Source: Adiantum capillus-veneris | Lineage: Eukaryota; Streptophyta; Polypodiopsida; Polypodiales; Pteridaceae | NCBI GenBank assembly: GCA_014529385.2 | Contig: CM043944.1 | Coordinates: forward strand, 85,897,884 to 85,961,883 | DNA: 64,000 nt | Direction: 5' to 3' | In this document: piece by piece, positions 1-11,068 of the stretch | How positions within the stretch are numbered: position 1 is the first letter of the stretch | How the letters are laid out: every line of letters begins with the position of its first letter | Position numbers and translations under genes: made by a program | The notes under the pieces: model-generated | Databases searched by the model: none | What the model was told of the DNA's origin: nothing | Seen by the model: only the letters and a program-made list of their open reading frames with translations

Positions 1-552
1 TGGTCGATAGCACCACAACATAGCAGAATGCAACCACCACTCAAGAACTTAGTTCAAAAACATTCGTCCCAAAATTATGCATTTTTTCCAAAATTCCTAA
101 ATATGTGTTCAAGTGAAAATGAATCTCCAAAATGAGTTAGTGTGTGTGGTGTCTACCACCCGAGCACACCCCTTGCTTGCTTGGGGCGAGTTCTACCTTT
201 TTCTCATGCCTCAAGCTCATTGGACACCTCTCCCCCTAGCCAATCACATGCAGCATGCATTTCAAGTACATGGGTAGTCTTTGGACAAGTGTCCTCCTTA
301 CCTTTTAGAGAGAGAGAGAGAGAGCTTGAAAATATTAGATATTTGTTGGATGAAACTAGAAGCTCATTGGACCTCTCTTTAGCCCAGCCAATAGCATTCA
401 AGCACACCATGTGGCTAAGCATAGGAAGAGTCTGACATGTGTCCCATGTGCCCCTTGAGAAAAGGGTGCCCTTTGGGTAAGTGGGAGGTTAAGTCAAAGA
501 TTCCCCTAACTTTGGGACTTTCCCCCTTCTTTTTAGGGTCTCTTTTTGACTC
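1..552. other. Unassigned AT-rich sequence
   Basis: No gene, structural RNA or recognisable mobile-element domain was found on either strand. Open frames here are short and lack recognisable motifs. A short GA run lies near 308-325. The segment could belong to an old element whose coding part lies outside the window. Confidence 0.5.
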
Positions 553-705
553 AAGCACCTTACCCCCCATGCATAGGAAGCTTCTCAAGCACCTTAGTCA
601 TCAAGCACGACAAGGACCTTAAGCACCTTAGTCATCAAGCACCTCAAGCATCTTGGTCAGCAAGCACGACAAGCACCTCAAGCACTTTAGTCAGCTAGGT
701 CGGGT
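553..705. repeat. Irregular minisatellite of AAGCACC units
   Basis: The core AAGCACC followed by TTAGTCATC, TCAAGCA or similar recurs about eight times with variable spacing. It is an imperfect short tandem array, and any protein read through it is low-complexity and not credible. Confidence 0.6.
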
Positions 706-2022
706 TCCCACCTCAAGCTCAACCTTAGCTTCCCTAAGGTCAAAAGACTTTTAATACTAACTATTGGAGGTTTTTAATGAAGCTAACCCTAAGGTCTTTT
801 AAGCTCCATTAGATGGACATTGCTCTTTGAGATGCTCCTATCAAGTCGATATGCCATGTGGACATATTACAAACTGGTGTATGTAAGGCTAGGCATGCTA
901 TTCCATGACCCAACCTCCCACATGTCCATTAGAGCTCATTTCTCACACAAACTCTGTCATTTTGGTTTTTCCAATCCTACAGTAGACTTGATAAGCCCAT
1001 CTTGTCATTTCTCTTCTCTATCATATAAAAGTCTCCTATGAGGAGCCATTCCCCTTTAATCATAGAATCTGAGGTGCACTGACAATTAGTCTCTTTCCTT
1101 GGCAATGCAAGGGCTATATATGTTAATAATGATAATAGGTTTATCGGCTTGATGAGTGTGCGGTGCATAGATACATGTGTGCATGTGTGCAAGGAAGGGG
1201 AAGAGAACGATTTGTGTGTGGGTAGAGCAAGCCTCTCAAAAGAAGTAAGAGTGCTCCTTATTCATGTAGTGTATAACGAATAAGGGTAAGTGTGGATGGC
1301 CAAACATTTTATGTCTAGTCCCGAGCAAAGGCATGTTTCCTTTACCTCAACAATCTCCCACTTAAAATTGAATGTGTCAATAAGTGAGTGCTACTAGCTA
1401 AACTACTAGTATGTACAAGAATGTAGGTGAAAGACTCTCTTAACCTACACCCAGTGGCTTGCTTGCTTGATCTACATGTTGCTATATTGGCTCTAGTGAT
1501 AGGCAAACGTGCATATCCAAGCTAGAGCCTATATACGAATCACATCTTGGGGGGTGCACCTTTAAGATATTATTCATATAATGTGCGCTCAAAGGATATT
1601 AAAAACCTCCTTTTATTTGCATGCTTAAGGTAATAAAATGACCTTTTTTTTTTCAAGAACTTACGGGTTTTTCTCTAAAACCAATTTAAAAAACCCTTCT
1701 ATTATTATAATTCTATTTAAATTTTAAATTTTTTGACAATTTAAAAACCCATTCATTTGATCTCACGTGGTTACTTAAATGTCTAAGAGGTGTACCCCCG
1801 GATAATCCCATAGATAACTATGTATGGTTTCAGAGTATCATACATGAGATTCACCATTTAAATTTCGCTACATCCAACACGTAGTTAGGGCCTGCTCAGA
1901 CTCAGGCCATTGCATGTTCTTTGAGGTTCAATGAGAGGGTCGCCTCCACAAAGTTACTAATAAGACACCGAAGGTAGCAGGGTGATGTTTCCAATAGATT
2001 TGAGTTGTGGGCATCAGAGGGA
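706..2022. other. Unassigned repeat-like sequence
   Basis: No coding domain was seen on either strand. AT-rich runs near 1,640-1,740 and a CAATCTCCCACTT stretch near 1,350 look like diverged transposon or intergenic DNA. Nothing here can be assigned to a family. Confidence 0.4.
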
Positions 2023-2284
2023 GGATCTATGTGCTTGATCCTGACGCGGTAGATCGTGAGACTCAAAATTGGAGGCTTTGGGCTTGGGAGAGTCGCCCTT
2101 TAGCACAAGTGCAGAGGGACCCTGGGGAGTAGTTTCGGTGGGGCTCTTTTGTAGGATCTATGTGCTTGATCCTGACCGGGCAAAACTTGACACTCAACAT
2201 TGAAATATTTGCGCTTGTGAGAGTTGCCCTTTAGCGCAAGTGTAGTGGGACCCCGGGGAGTGGTTTTGGTAGGACCCTTTTCCT
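2023..2284. repeat. Tandem duplication, unit about 131 bp
   Basis: Two diverged copies lie head to tail (2,023-2,153 and 2,154-2,284). Both start GGATCTATGTGCTTGATCC and both contain a GAGAGT.GCCCTTTAGC block followed by a GGGACCC.GGGGAGT block. Many substitutions separate them, so the duplication is old. No protein is implied. Confidence 0.75.
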
Positions 2285-2667
2285 TCAGCTAATCACCTAG
2301 GAATCCCTTTCTTCCGCTACATAGCACGACTAGGGAATCACATAATGGCTGCTCGGAGAGAGACCCGCCTTGCTACAGTAGGTCACTAGCAGGAGGGTGG
2401 TCTCACATCTTAGTTCCTGACAAACTCTTGGGAGCGCTTGTGGTACAACAATCAGTCGAGGAGAGTCACCATGTTCCAATGGCTAGTCGCCCATCAAGCT
2501 ACTGCAATTGAGAGTTGGTTGGTCTACAATGACCACCCAGTTAAGTCACAGAGGCATTGTCTATGGGACTGCCACATGGCACGCTTCGGATTCTATGGCT
2601 AATGCCAACCTTGTCGTTAGCTAGGTAGTACACTTGGGGTGTTGCTGCGTGGTCCACCCTCCTCAAC
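2285..2667. other. Unassigned sequence between two repeat structures
   Basis: No gene or element domain was recognised. Its composition resembles the flanking duplicated blocks, so it is probably part of the same unidentified repetitive unit. Confidence 0.35.
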
Positions 2668-3320
2668 TAGCAGGATGATTGTGATACAAGAGGGCCAGCC
2701 GACACTCTAGCCTACCACAGAGTTAACGCCTCAAGAGTGCAACAGTGATAAGAGAGCTTTGTTGGGAGCTTATCTGCAGCCTGACTCTCTCGTTCATATG
2801 GAGAGCCTGTTGCTTTCGCATATAGAGCCCCGCCCCATCCTACCAATGGAGATTGTACGAGATATATGGTTGGATTTGGACCATGGGTGTAGGAAGGCCT
2901 TAGACACCAAAGCGGTAGGCATGCTTCGTGACATTCTCGCATACGGTCACACATGCCCTGGAGCCTCTTGAATTGACCTCGAATTGTATGGATAGCAGGA
3001 TGATTGTGATACAAGAGGGCCAGCCTACACTCTAGCCTACCACAGAGTTAACGCCTCAAGAGTGCAACAGTGATAGAGAGCTTTGTTGGGAGCTTATCTG
3101 CAACATGACTCTCTGGTTCATATGGAGAGCCCGTTGCTTTCGCATCTTAGAGCCCCGCCCCATTCGACCAATGGAGATTGTACGAGATATATGGTTGGAT
3201 CTGATCCATACAACTCGAGGTCAGTTCAAGAGGCTATAGGGCACGTCTGAACGTATGCGAGAACATCACGAAGCATTCCTACCACTTTGGTGTCCAAGGC
3301 CTTTCTACACCCATGGTCCA
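2668..3320. repeat. Compound direct and inverted repeat
   Basis: Block R (2,668-2,876) is repeated directly at 2,993-3,204. Each R is followed by a 116-bp block X: it is inverted after the first R (2,877-2,992) and in the opposite orientation after the second (3,205-3,320). The two X blocks are reverse complements with scattered substitutions and could pair with each other. No transposase or reverse transcriptase is nearby, and the element type is unknown. Confidence 0.75.
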
Positions 3321-3587
3321 TGCCGTTCCTAGATGGCACTACTGGCCACCTACGTATGATATTTTTCTTGGACAAAAAATAGAATTCCTTTACTAACAAA
3401 GAGCAAAAACTAGCTATATAGAAACTAACTCTTATGTACTTATGCACACATCCAACATTTGCATAAAGACGATAGTCACTAAACATTCACATCCCACATT
3501 GACATCATTATCCCCATCGAGATCTCATATGAGAATCATGATCATTGCAACTTATTAAGCAATCACATGCAGACTGCGGCGATCTTT

Positions 3588-3800
3588 TCACAACTGTCCT
3601 GATCTACTAAATCTCGTTACTATCACATCCACGTCATGCGTCAAGTGAATAGATGAAATGTTGTAGTCATTCTTCATAGCCAACTTGAGAGGTGAATGGC
3701 TGGCATCATGCCATCGTACATGGAAATCAGGCAGGTGGTTCTTCACATACTTCGCATATTTCAAGTCCTTGGAGTACTTGATTATTCTTTGGCACAGATT
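3588..3800 (-). other. Unrecognised 70-codon open frame, possible exon
   Basis: On the minus strand a frame is open from 3,800 to the stop at 3,588-3,590. It has balanced amino-acid composition, with charged and aromatic residues spread through it, unlike nearby repeat-derived frames. It lacks a start codon at its upstream end and could be an exon, a remnant of an unknown element, or chance. Flanking sequence from 3,321 to 4,044 otherwise shows nothing recognisable. Confidence 0.2.
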
Positions 3801-4041
3801 TCAAGTTGAAATTGATGACGCTACTCCATTCTGTCAAGATCTCCTAGCGGGAACGGGCAATGCTCTTTTCCTGATTCCTCGGAAGGAGGTCGGCTCCCTT
3901 TGGAATCTCCATTGGTTTCTGCTAATTTGCCAAGTGCAACGGAAGTGTTTATGCATTTAGCTCGGATCTAGTACTTTGCACAAACACAAGGGACACTTTA
4001 TTTCACTTGAAAGAGTTGAACCAAATTGAAAGAAAGAGGGA

Positions 4042-4044
<3 letters not shown>

Positions 4045-4094
<50 letters not shown>
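4045..4094. repeat. (GA)25 microsatellite
   Basis: Perfect GA dinucleotide run of about 50 bp. Unlike most GA tracts in this window, neither flank carries the LINE 3' terminal consensus or a LINE ORF, so it works as a comparison tract. Confidence 0.95.
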
Positions 4095-4098
<4 letters not shown>

Positions 4099-4644
4099 AG
4101 ACGACACTGAATGTCGGGTCCCAAACCCTCAAGGGCGTCCTTGTTCTGTTGCCAGAGCAAGTACTTTCTTTATTCTTGTAGAATGTTGATGCAATGTCTA
4201 AATGTTGAGATGTTGATGCCAATGGGTAGTGATGCCGGGTACTCAGTCATAATGAAGTGGAGCACTAAAAGAGGCACTAGATAGGAACTCTGGCACATTA
4301 AAAGTAGTTGATAGAGCATGCAACAATATCTATTGGTCGTAACTCGGACGAACATTTCACAAGGGTGGAAGTCTACATGTCCACTATGCAAATAAATGAT
4401 ATACCTAGATGAATTCAGGATAAGCCTTTGACGAAAAGTGCAAGCAATAGACTCACGGCAGTCACCCATAAGGCCGTATAAACATCAGCTCCATCATGCA
4501 TAGTATTGACTAAATACTATGACATCCCAACTAATGTCATCAGTTGTACCAGGTGCTCCTTTAGTTCATGCTCTACATCCAAAGCAAAACTTCGCCAGCT
4601 GTTTCCAAAGCTTTCGAAGCAGCTCTCTACAGTATTTTTGAAAC
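4095..4644. other. Sequence downstream of the last recognised host exon
   Basis: No convincing exon or element domain was recognised. If the TFIIIC-like gene continues, its C-terminal half should lie here or before the window start, but no matching frame could be assigned. Confidence 0.35.
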
Positions 4645-4705
4645 TCAATCTGTCCATAATTGTTGGCTCCCAGTCCAGAAAATTTGAGCAGTCGCTTTTA
4701 CAGCC
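4645..4705 (-). CDS. TFIIIC-like exon 12 (last recognised)
   Basis: The acceptor CAG lies before 4,705, and the phase fits the preceding exon's two leftover bases. The frame reads an AVKATAQIFW segment, typical of the end of the propeller in this family, and then meets TGA at 4,645-4,647. No GT donor lies inside the open stretch. Either the coding sequence was cut by a CGA-to-TGA change or the true exon end is not recognised. Confidence 0.5.
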
Positions 4706-5165
4706 CTGAATGATGATAGATCTAATTGTAAGTCAAGTTACTTTACAGAAAAAATCAAAATCACATTGCAGAGCATTAACAATTATTTTATTTTATACAT
4801 TATTTTCAGCACTTCACAAGCAGAGGGGTTCAATATTTAAGTGGCTACCGCTCGTTTCAGTCATACACACTATAATAGGATTAGCTGATCTCGTTAGAAA
4901 TATAAGTTCAGCAGGTTCATCCATGCTGGCACCCTAAATACATGCCGCAGAAAAAGCCAGAGTTGACAATCATCAAGGTGACCGTGTGTAAAATGTACCT
5001 CTGTATTTAGAAGGTGATTACCGGCAGTGTAGCTTTCAGGTGACATCACTCACAGCCATGATTGTCATTTAGCTTTGTGTTCTTCTCAAAGGTCTATATA
5101 TTGTAGTTTTTATTAGAGTGCTAAAAGCTTAAGTTTGCAAAGGGAAACGAGGAACGGTAACTTGC

Positions 5166-5218
5166 CTTGATTCATACATCTGGTCCAATAACTCTGTCAA
5201 AACACCCATTGGCTTCAG
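5166..5218 (-). CDS. TFIIIC-like exon 11
   Basis: 53 nt beginning in phase 0 after an acceptor AG. It encodes LKPMGVLTELLDQMYES plus two bases. The downstream intron appears to begin with GC (AAG then GCAAGT), the rarer but accepted GC-AG class. The last two bases combine with exon 12 to give Arg, keeping the frame. Confidence 0.65.
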
Positions 5219-5293
5219 CTGGTTTTATATCACCAAAAAAACGCTTATAGGGTAAGGCTGATTTTCATTCTACATAAATGAGAATTCACGTAC

Positions 5294-5362
5294 CGTAGCA
5301 AGAGCAAGGCTTCCTTCAGATAGGCACAAGCCATAGTAATCATCGAGTACAGAATCTGGTAA
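5294..5362 (-). CDS. TFIIIC-like exon 10
   Basis: 69 nt, 23 codons, beginning LPDSVLDDYYGLCLSEG. The acceptor is TGCAG and the donor GTACGT. It is in phase with exon 11, but exon 9 ends with two spare bases, so the join from exon 9 is out of frame. Confidence 0.65.
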
Positions 5363-5435
5363 CTGCATGAGTAATGTTAAAAAGAATGACACATTCTAGA
5401 TGATATTTCTAGTTAACCTTTCATGTCCTACTTAC

Positions 5436-5530
5436 CAAAAGTTTTTTTTGGTCTTGCGTCTCGCATCTTCAGGAAAAGGCAAGGCCAGTAAACCACCTCT
5501 ACTAAGCTTCCAAGCATGCAGGCTGTTATC
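5436..5530 (-). CDS. TFIIIC-like exon 9
   Basis: The frame begins DNSLHAWKLSRGG, completing the SCSQ-D WD40 blade begun in exon 8. It ends before GTAAGT. Its length of 95 nt leaves two extra bases, whereas exon 10 needs phase 0. A run of eight A residues (minus strand) near its end is the likeliest place for a one-base loss or a sequencing error. Confidence 0.65.
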
Positions 5531-5732
5531 CTTTATCAACAATGAAAGACTGTATTTTGAATGCTTTTCTGTGAAGAGATACAGAACTTGCAAAATTTTT
5601 ACAAACAGAATTTCCAAATTAAGAAAGAGAATACCAATTACAATTTTCCCCTTCAGCTACAAACCAAGGTCCAAGATTCCCTCTTCCCATCACACACACA
5701 GGCCGCGAGAGCCAATGCCAAATAATTATTTT

Positions 5733-5866
5733 GCTAAGATGAGAAATGGTCAGTAAGCCTTGATGGGTATAAGCGCCACCTAATTGACTCTTACGATGGC
5801 TTGCTAAGATGAGAAATGTTCAATAAGCCTAATGGGAGTATGCACCACCTAATTCACTCTTATATC
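5733..5866. repeat. Intronic tandem duplication, unit about 69 bp
   Basis: Two copies starting TTGCTAAGATGAGAAATG are followed by CACCTAATT..ACTCTTA, with about ten substitutions and small indels between them. They lie inside the host intron between exons 8 and 9 and code for nothing recognisable. Confidence 0.75.
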
Positions 5867-6110
5867 ATACTTTATCCTAGTTTTGGTAAGATGACGATGG
5901 ACAGCCTAGATGGACAATGTCCACTGCCTAAATGGATTTCCCTCCAGAAGTTCAAGATCAGATACAAGGCAGTCCTGCAATTGGTTGCTGCATCATTAAA
6001 ATAGTTTTTCCAAATCAAGGACTCTAATGACTATGTATCTTTTACTGGAATCAAATGAAAGGGGGGTAATCGTCATAGTGTCAGAAAAAAGAGAGTTTAC
6101 AAACACATAC

Positions 6111-6164
6111 CTGGCTGCAGCTGTATAAACAACGGCCATCAAATGCCCATAACAATCCTGTTAC
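6111..6164 (-). CDS. TFIIIC-like exon 8
   Basis: 54 nt, 18 codons, reading VTGLLWAFDGRCLYSCSQ, a classic WD40 blade start. The acceptor is TGCAG and the donor CAG-GTATGT. It joins in phase 0 on both sides. Confidence 0.8.
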
Positions 6165-6267
6165 CTGCACTTGTTAAAATCACTGATAAAGCCAATAAAA
6201 CAAAGCGTCCAACTTGGGGTGCTGACTCAAAGCGACCAAACCGACTTTTTAACTTCCTAACACTTAC

Positions 6268-6444
6268 TGTTTGTGAATGTGCATCAACTTTGAAAGCTTC
6301 TTTTTCAGCGTCTTCTTCCCTAAATGCTTCTGTGACTACGATGCTACCTGAAACTTTTCCAATAGCTATCTGAATACACCCAAATGATTGAACTGAGACC
6401 GTCAAGGCAAGAGATGTGACCAGTGCATGGTCTTCTAAAACAAC
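6268..6444 (-). CDS. TFIIIC-like exon 7
   Basis: 177 nt, 59 codons, from VVLEDHALVTS to DAHSQT. The acceptor is TTTAG and the donor GTAAGT. It contains the IAIGKVSGSI strand pair typical of this family's propeller. It is in frame with exons 6 and 8. Confidence 0.8.
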
Positions 6445-6522
6445 CTAAAGAGAATAAAAACAGTCATGAGTAATGCAATCCTTTACATTGATCTTTGTTG
6501 TTTTAAGAAATATTTGCAGAAC

Positions 6523-6601
6523 CTTTCTTAGCAACATCAGTGGATCTGAGTTTGTGGTTGCACTTGTGAAACTGCCAACGTCTACAACCCACAATTTCAC
6601 A
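6523..6601 (-). CDS. TFIIIC-like exon 6, after the 22-kb intron
   Basis: 79 nt. Its first base completes a Ser codon started in exon 5, giving GCSDGS-VKLW, so one WD40 signature is split by the giant intron. The acceptor is TACAG and the donor AAG-GTTCTG. It ends LMLLRK in phase 0. Confidence 0.8.
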
Positions 6602-8105
6602 CTGTATCATTGACAAAATCCTTTGAGAGCTTTCACAGGCAATGCAGTGTCAAATTCTCTCATCACCAGCGTTTCAATAAGTATTAACACTCAATTATGT
6701 GATAGGCCATTAGATCTAGCTTCCTTTTCACAAATGGGAAGCTTTTGATCAAATCTCTTTTGATGCCACCTCATTCAATATTAATCAATTTGGGTGCTTC
6801 ATTCATTTAGCAAGAAAAGCTATCTATGTACTACGAACATAGCCAGTACAATGTATTAGAGACTGCACCCACAGTGATACAAGCATATCAGTCTCACTAC
6901 CTTGCCCCTGCCCATCTGCCCCCCTCACCATCCACTCCCTGCTGCCACATCTCATGCACATGCAGCCGACGACCTCTTCCCTCACCTCACCATTGCTGTT
7001 GTTATTGAGCGTGCATAGCCTATGGCAGTGCATCCTGAGCTCCAGCCTCCTGCTTGCCATCTTATATCTATATATTTAATCCATAAAACTGACCTGATAG
7101 CCATACTTAATCATTAGAGATGCGGGAATTTCTACCATAATAGCACGTTATCGTCTCTCATGCAAACATTTTTGCCACACTTTTTGGGTGTTTTAATGTA
7201 TGGAAGCAGATGCTCCAAAGTACATAGTGTGATGTGTTTGCAAGCGGTTATTGTCGTATACATTCTTAACGGGGAGTCGTGGCCCTAATTGTGGTGTCGG
7301 TGGTGTTTTCTAATTCTAGATTATGCTTGTTTTTCTTATAGAATGTAAATATGTGAAATGCATTATGGGTGCATGCTCGTCTCACCTAGAAAGTTTGATG
7401 CAGACAATCAATCTCCAAAAATAGTGAGTGGCGAGCACTGCCATCATAGATATGTCTAGAGATCATGACAAATGCAAATATGATGTTCAACATAAAATTT
7501 GAGCTCAGAGAAAGATTTCCACAAAATTAGGGAAATTTCTAAGCTCGTTTGGTTTTTTTGTGCTCAAAAAGGGGATCATTTTAAGGGGGTGATTGTAAGC
7601 AAGGGGGTTGCATACTTATGGCTGAATACCAACTCTTTCTCCCTCTTTGATGAAGGACCCTCAAGGTTTTCCTATGGTGCACTACTACCATCCCACCTTG
7701 CTTCTTTCTTGTTGTCGAATGTGTGAGGGTCCCAATTAGGGTTCTCTCTCCTCAAACTAGTGTGTACTCTTCTCTATGAACATGCTAAAGCGTCCATGAA
7801 TGTGTGTCGACAAAGAATTGAGAAGGAAGCTAGGGTTTTTTAGAGAGCAAACTAGTGTTGTATCTAAGCAATCGGAGGCGAAGCTACATGAAATAGTGCA
7901 CACGTGAGTTTTCCGTTGATTTTGCGTGCTTGTGTATGAGAGGAGCTTTCATGGTTAAACTAAAGGTTTTCTTTGTGTTTCTCTCTTGAGTAAGTCTTGT
8001 GTGTTATCAATTAAGTCTTGAACTCTCATGGTCAAAGGTATCAAAGTCGACAATGCGAAAGCGTAGAGACCAAGGAGAGTGAGCACGAGAGAGTGAGAAC
8101 GAGAA

Positions 8106-8110
<5 letters not shown>
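6602..8110 (-). other. 3' part of the giant host intron
   Basis: No exon or element domain was recognised. The last stretch (8,036-8,110) repeats, with few changes, the sequence found at 13,855-13,904. Both copies lie on the far side of a GA tract from a LINE 3' end. The region 7,740-8,035 has the look of an untranslated or LTR-like sequence but cannot be assigned. Confidence 0.5.

Positions 8111-8176
<66 letters not shown>
8111..8176. repeat. (GA)33 microsatellite at the 3' end of LINE A
   Basis: About 66 bp of perfect GA. On the minus strand it follows the LINE 3' terminal sequence ending TTTCATTTCATT, so it reads as a (TC)n tail or target tract. Confidence 0.95.
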
Positions 8177-8182
<6 letters not shown>

Positions 8183-8247
8183 TGAAATGTTATATTAAAC
8201 GTCTTCAAAAGGCTGTATAAGACCAGACTGATACAATCCTTATGGAT

Positions 8248-9173
8248 CTAATCCAATGTCTGGGTACAAAAATAAAATGAAGTAAAGTGAAAGACTAAGA
8301 CTAAAAGACTCAAATCGTCAGCCTGAAAATCATCATCGTCATCATCCATGCCCGGCGTCGAGCGTTGTCTGAGAAAGTATTGCAACGGTTGCTGAAGAGC
8401 TTCATCAATGTCCGCCTTTGTAAATACTCGTATTGGGCGTCTCCCATGTCGTGCTAGAATAGTCATGATTCTTTGGTGGAGCCTCCATCGATGTCATGGT
8501 CGCCCCCGTAGCCGCGGGCATCTAGCTCTCCCAAGCTCAATGGCTCTGTCCACTAATATACCTCTGGTAGAAGTGGGCTCCGAAGTCTTCTACGAAGCAC
8601 GCTCATCCGGCTGCCGAGTCCCTGCTCTAAAGAAGTCAGTGATCTCCCACTGTGACCGTCTCCCACTACCTGGTCTCCTCAAGAGACTTTCCATGTGTCT
8701 GCGCAACTCTAGCAAAAACAACCTGAGGCATCTCTGATCCTGATATCTCATGACTCTAGCCAACGGTCCAAAGCCCTCTCTGAATAGACAATGAAAGCGG
8801 CCTTGTATCTCGTAGTATACCGGACCATGACAAATATGATGTAACTCTGTCTCTGGCTCTATATGACATAACTGGCATATCCTAGCTTCTGCTGGTACTC
8901 TCCTAAAATCTGTCAATCTCAATCTCTAGCTGCTGCGTTGATGTGTGCATCTGACCAATAGCACATCGTATCCTTAGGAGTGTCCATATAGGCCAGTCTG
9001 ATCACATATCCATCCTTTGTTGGTTGGAGAAGATGCTCTCTATAGAAAGCCATCTTCGTGGCCAACTCTTGTACCGGCTGTATCCATGTGCTTCTGGTAT
9101 CTAGTTGAATCAGATCCTGACGTATAAGTCTAGTGGTCTCCATCCGTGTGAGAGAAAGGGAGGGTGCATCCAA
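8248..9173 (-). pseudogene. LINE A ORF2 C-terminal part
   Basis: Two frames (9,173-8,919 and 8,922-8,590) carry the segment after the reverse transcriptase. It includes a motif CQLCHIEPETELHHICH (Cys-Cys-His-His/Cys spacing) like the nucleic-acid-binding C-terminal knuckle of many LINE proteins. A frameshift lies around 8,920. The matching region of LINE B ends its protein at 14,382. Confidence 0.75.
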
Positions 9174-9179
9174 GGAGTA

Positions 9180-10541
9180 CTAGAATGGAGGCAATCTATC
9201 CATGTTGAAGCCATGTGACTGAAACCATGATGTCATCTGCCCATACCAACATGATGTGTCCCCTTGTAGCGCTAGCTGTCGGGATGACTCGAGTGCTAGC
9301 TGAGCATATCTGTCTCTGGGAAGGTCCCATAAATTATGCATGAAGGAAACTGATTTAGTAAGGGCCTCAACTACGAGAGGAGGGGCAGCTAGCTCTGCCC
9401 GAATAATCTCATGTGGCACAGAGGCCTTAGCCTGAATCATCCGAGAGATCATAGAGACTATGAGCCTCTCCATACATCTCCATCCATCAATGCTACCAGA
9501 TCTACCTTGGTGGTCCACTGAGGGCCCCCAAATCTGAACATCATAGAGCATAGTTGAAGCCACTAGAGTGTCAAAAAGCCACAGCTTTGTTTGAGGTTCT
9601 TGAAACTGAACCTGCGAACACATCTTCTCCAAACCTTCCAAGGCTGCATAAGCTCTCGTCAATCTAGTCTCTACTGCTCTCCTCAATGAAAATGCCGGTC
9701 CACTGAAGACTACCCCAAGATAGGTGTATGCATCTGTATACTCCACCATCTCTTGGCCATATGTAAAAGTAGGTACTGATCTCCTGACCCACTGTGGTGT
9801 GGTGTTAAACACCATAACCTTGGTTTTCCCCATGTTAACAGACAATCCACTATATGTGTACAAGGCATCTAAATGACGTTGCATCTCCTCCGGGGAGTCG
9901 GAAATCAGCTTAATATCATCAGCATATAACAATAGTGGGATCCATGTCCCTGCCAACTGTGCTCCTCTATCACCATCCCTTTCACTGTAGTCAGCAACCT
10001 TATCCACATACATGCCAAATAGGGTAGGAGATAGTGGGCAGCCCTGTTTCACCCCAATAGTGGAGTGAACCAAATCAGAAATCCCCTCTAGAGTGCGTAC
10101 ATGCTCCACCGCTGACTTGTATAGAGCCATGATCCCCCAAATCAACTCTTTTGGAACCCCCATCTCTTGCAGTATGCACATCAATCTAGCTCTGGGTACT
10201 GTATCGAAGGCTTTGCGGAAGTCCAACGCAACATAGAGCCGTCTCCCACGTGATCTCCCCTCCTCAATAATGGCTCTGAGTGTCAGAATATGATCAAGAG
10301 TAGAGAGACCTCTCCTGAAACAAGCATGTCATGCTGCCCGTACACCCTCTCTCTCTCTCTTTGCCCATCTACTCAACTGTTGCTCAAGGATGGATGCGTA
10401 CAACCGTGCCAATGTGTGTCCAATCATGATAGTGCGGTAGTTCCCAAGCTCCATAGGGTCCCTTGACTTCAAGATAGCTACAATCGTGGACAAACTCCAA
10501 GTATCAGGTAGGCCCTCGCACATGGCATGGTTGAGCATCAC
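9180..10541 (-). pseudogene. LINE A reverse transcriptase
   Basis: Contains the RT motifs in order: NYRTIM, DFRKAFDTVPR, IGVKQGCPLSPTLFGMY, LLYADDI, GKTKVMVFN. The YADD catalytic pair is intact. The frame breaks between about 10,330 and 10,226, separating the first motif from the rest. Related to LINE B and LINE F proteins. It would reverse-transcribe the element RNA at a nicked target. Confidence 0.85.
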
Positions 10542-11068
10542 TGCAAAAGCTTTGCAAGCAAATCTTTGGCATGTATAAAATGCTCTGCTACCGGGCCATT
10601 GTGATCATATGCTCTCGTAGTCTTCATCCTGTCAATGGCTTTCTTTACCATCTCGGCAGTAAAGAAAGCACGTGTGTGTGGACATGGCTCTAGCGGATCT
10701 GGAAGAGGTGGTTGCCCCGAGACAGTGTAGAGAAATGATGCATACTAACCCCATACCTCTGTAGAAGTGATGACCGGTGGGGGGGAGTGCTCATGGAAGA
10801 GTCGTCATGCCTCGCCTGAATCCTAACTAAAAAACAATTGATATAAATCTTGCTCTAGCCGAGCTCGAAACACCCTCTTCTTTCGTCGTACTAAACACCG
10901 AGAAGCAATCCGTGGCTGCCTGTGAGTAATGACACCTAGAGGTACCTCCCTCTGAAGTCGGGCTCTCATCTCTCTGCACTCCTCATTATACCAGCTATTT
11001 TGGGTTGTGCTCCCAAAACGTCGGTGTTGCCCAGGCTCAGTATGGGGGTATGCCTTTGCTGCTGCATC

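Noticed and set aside
3957-4222. Frames rich in Ser-Leu or Arg-Glu around the GA tract
   Set aside because: Translation of a dinucleotide microsatellite, not protein-coding.
7499-7726. 75-codon plus-strand frame in the host intron
   Set aside because: No recognisable motif, antisense to the host gene, and in a repeat-rich intron. Length is within chance.
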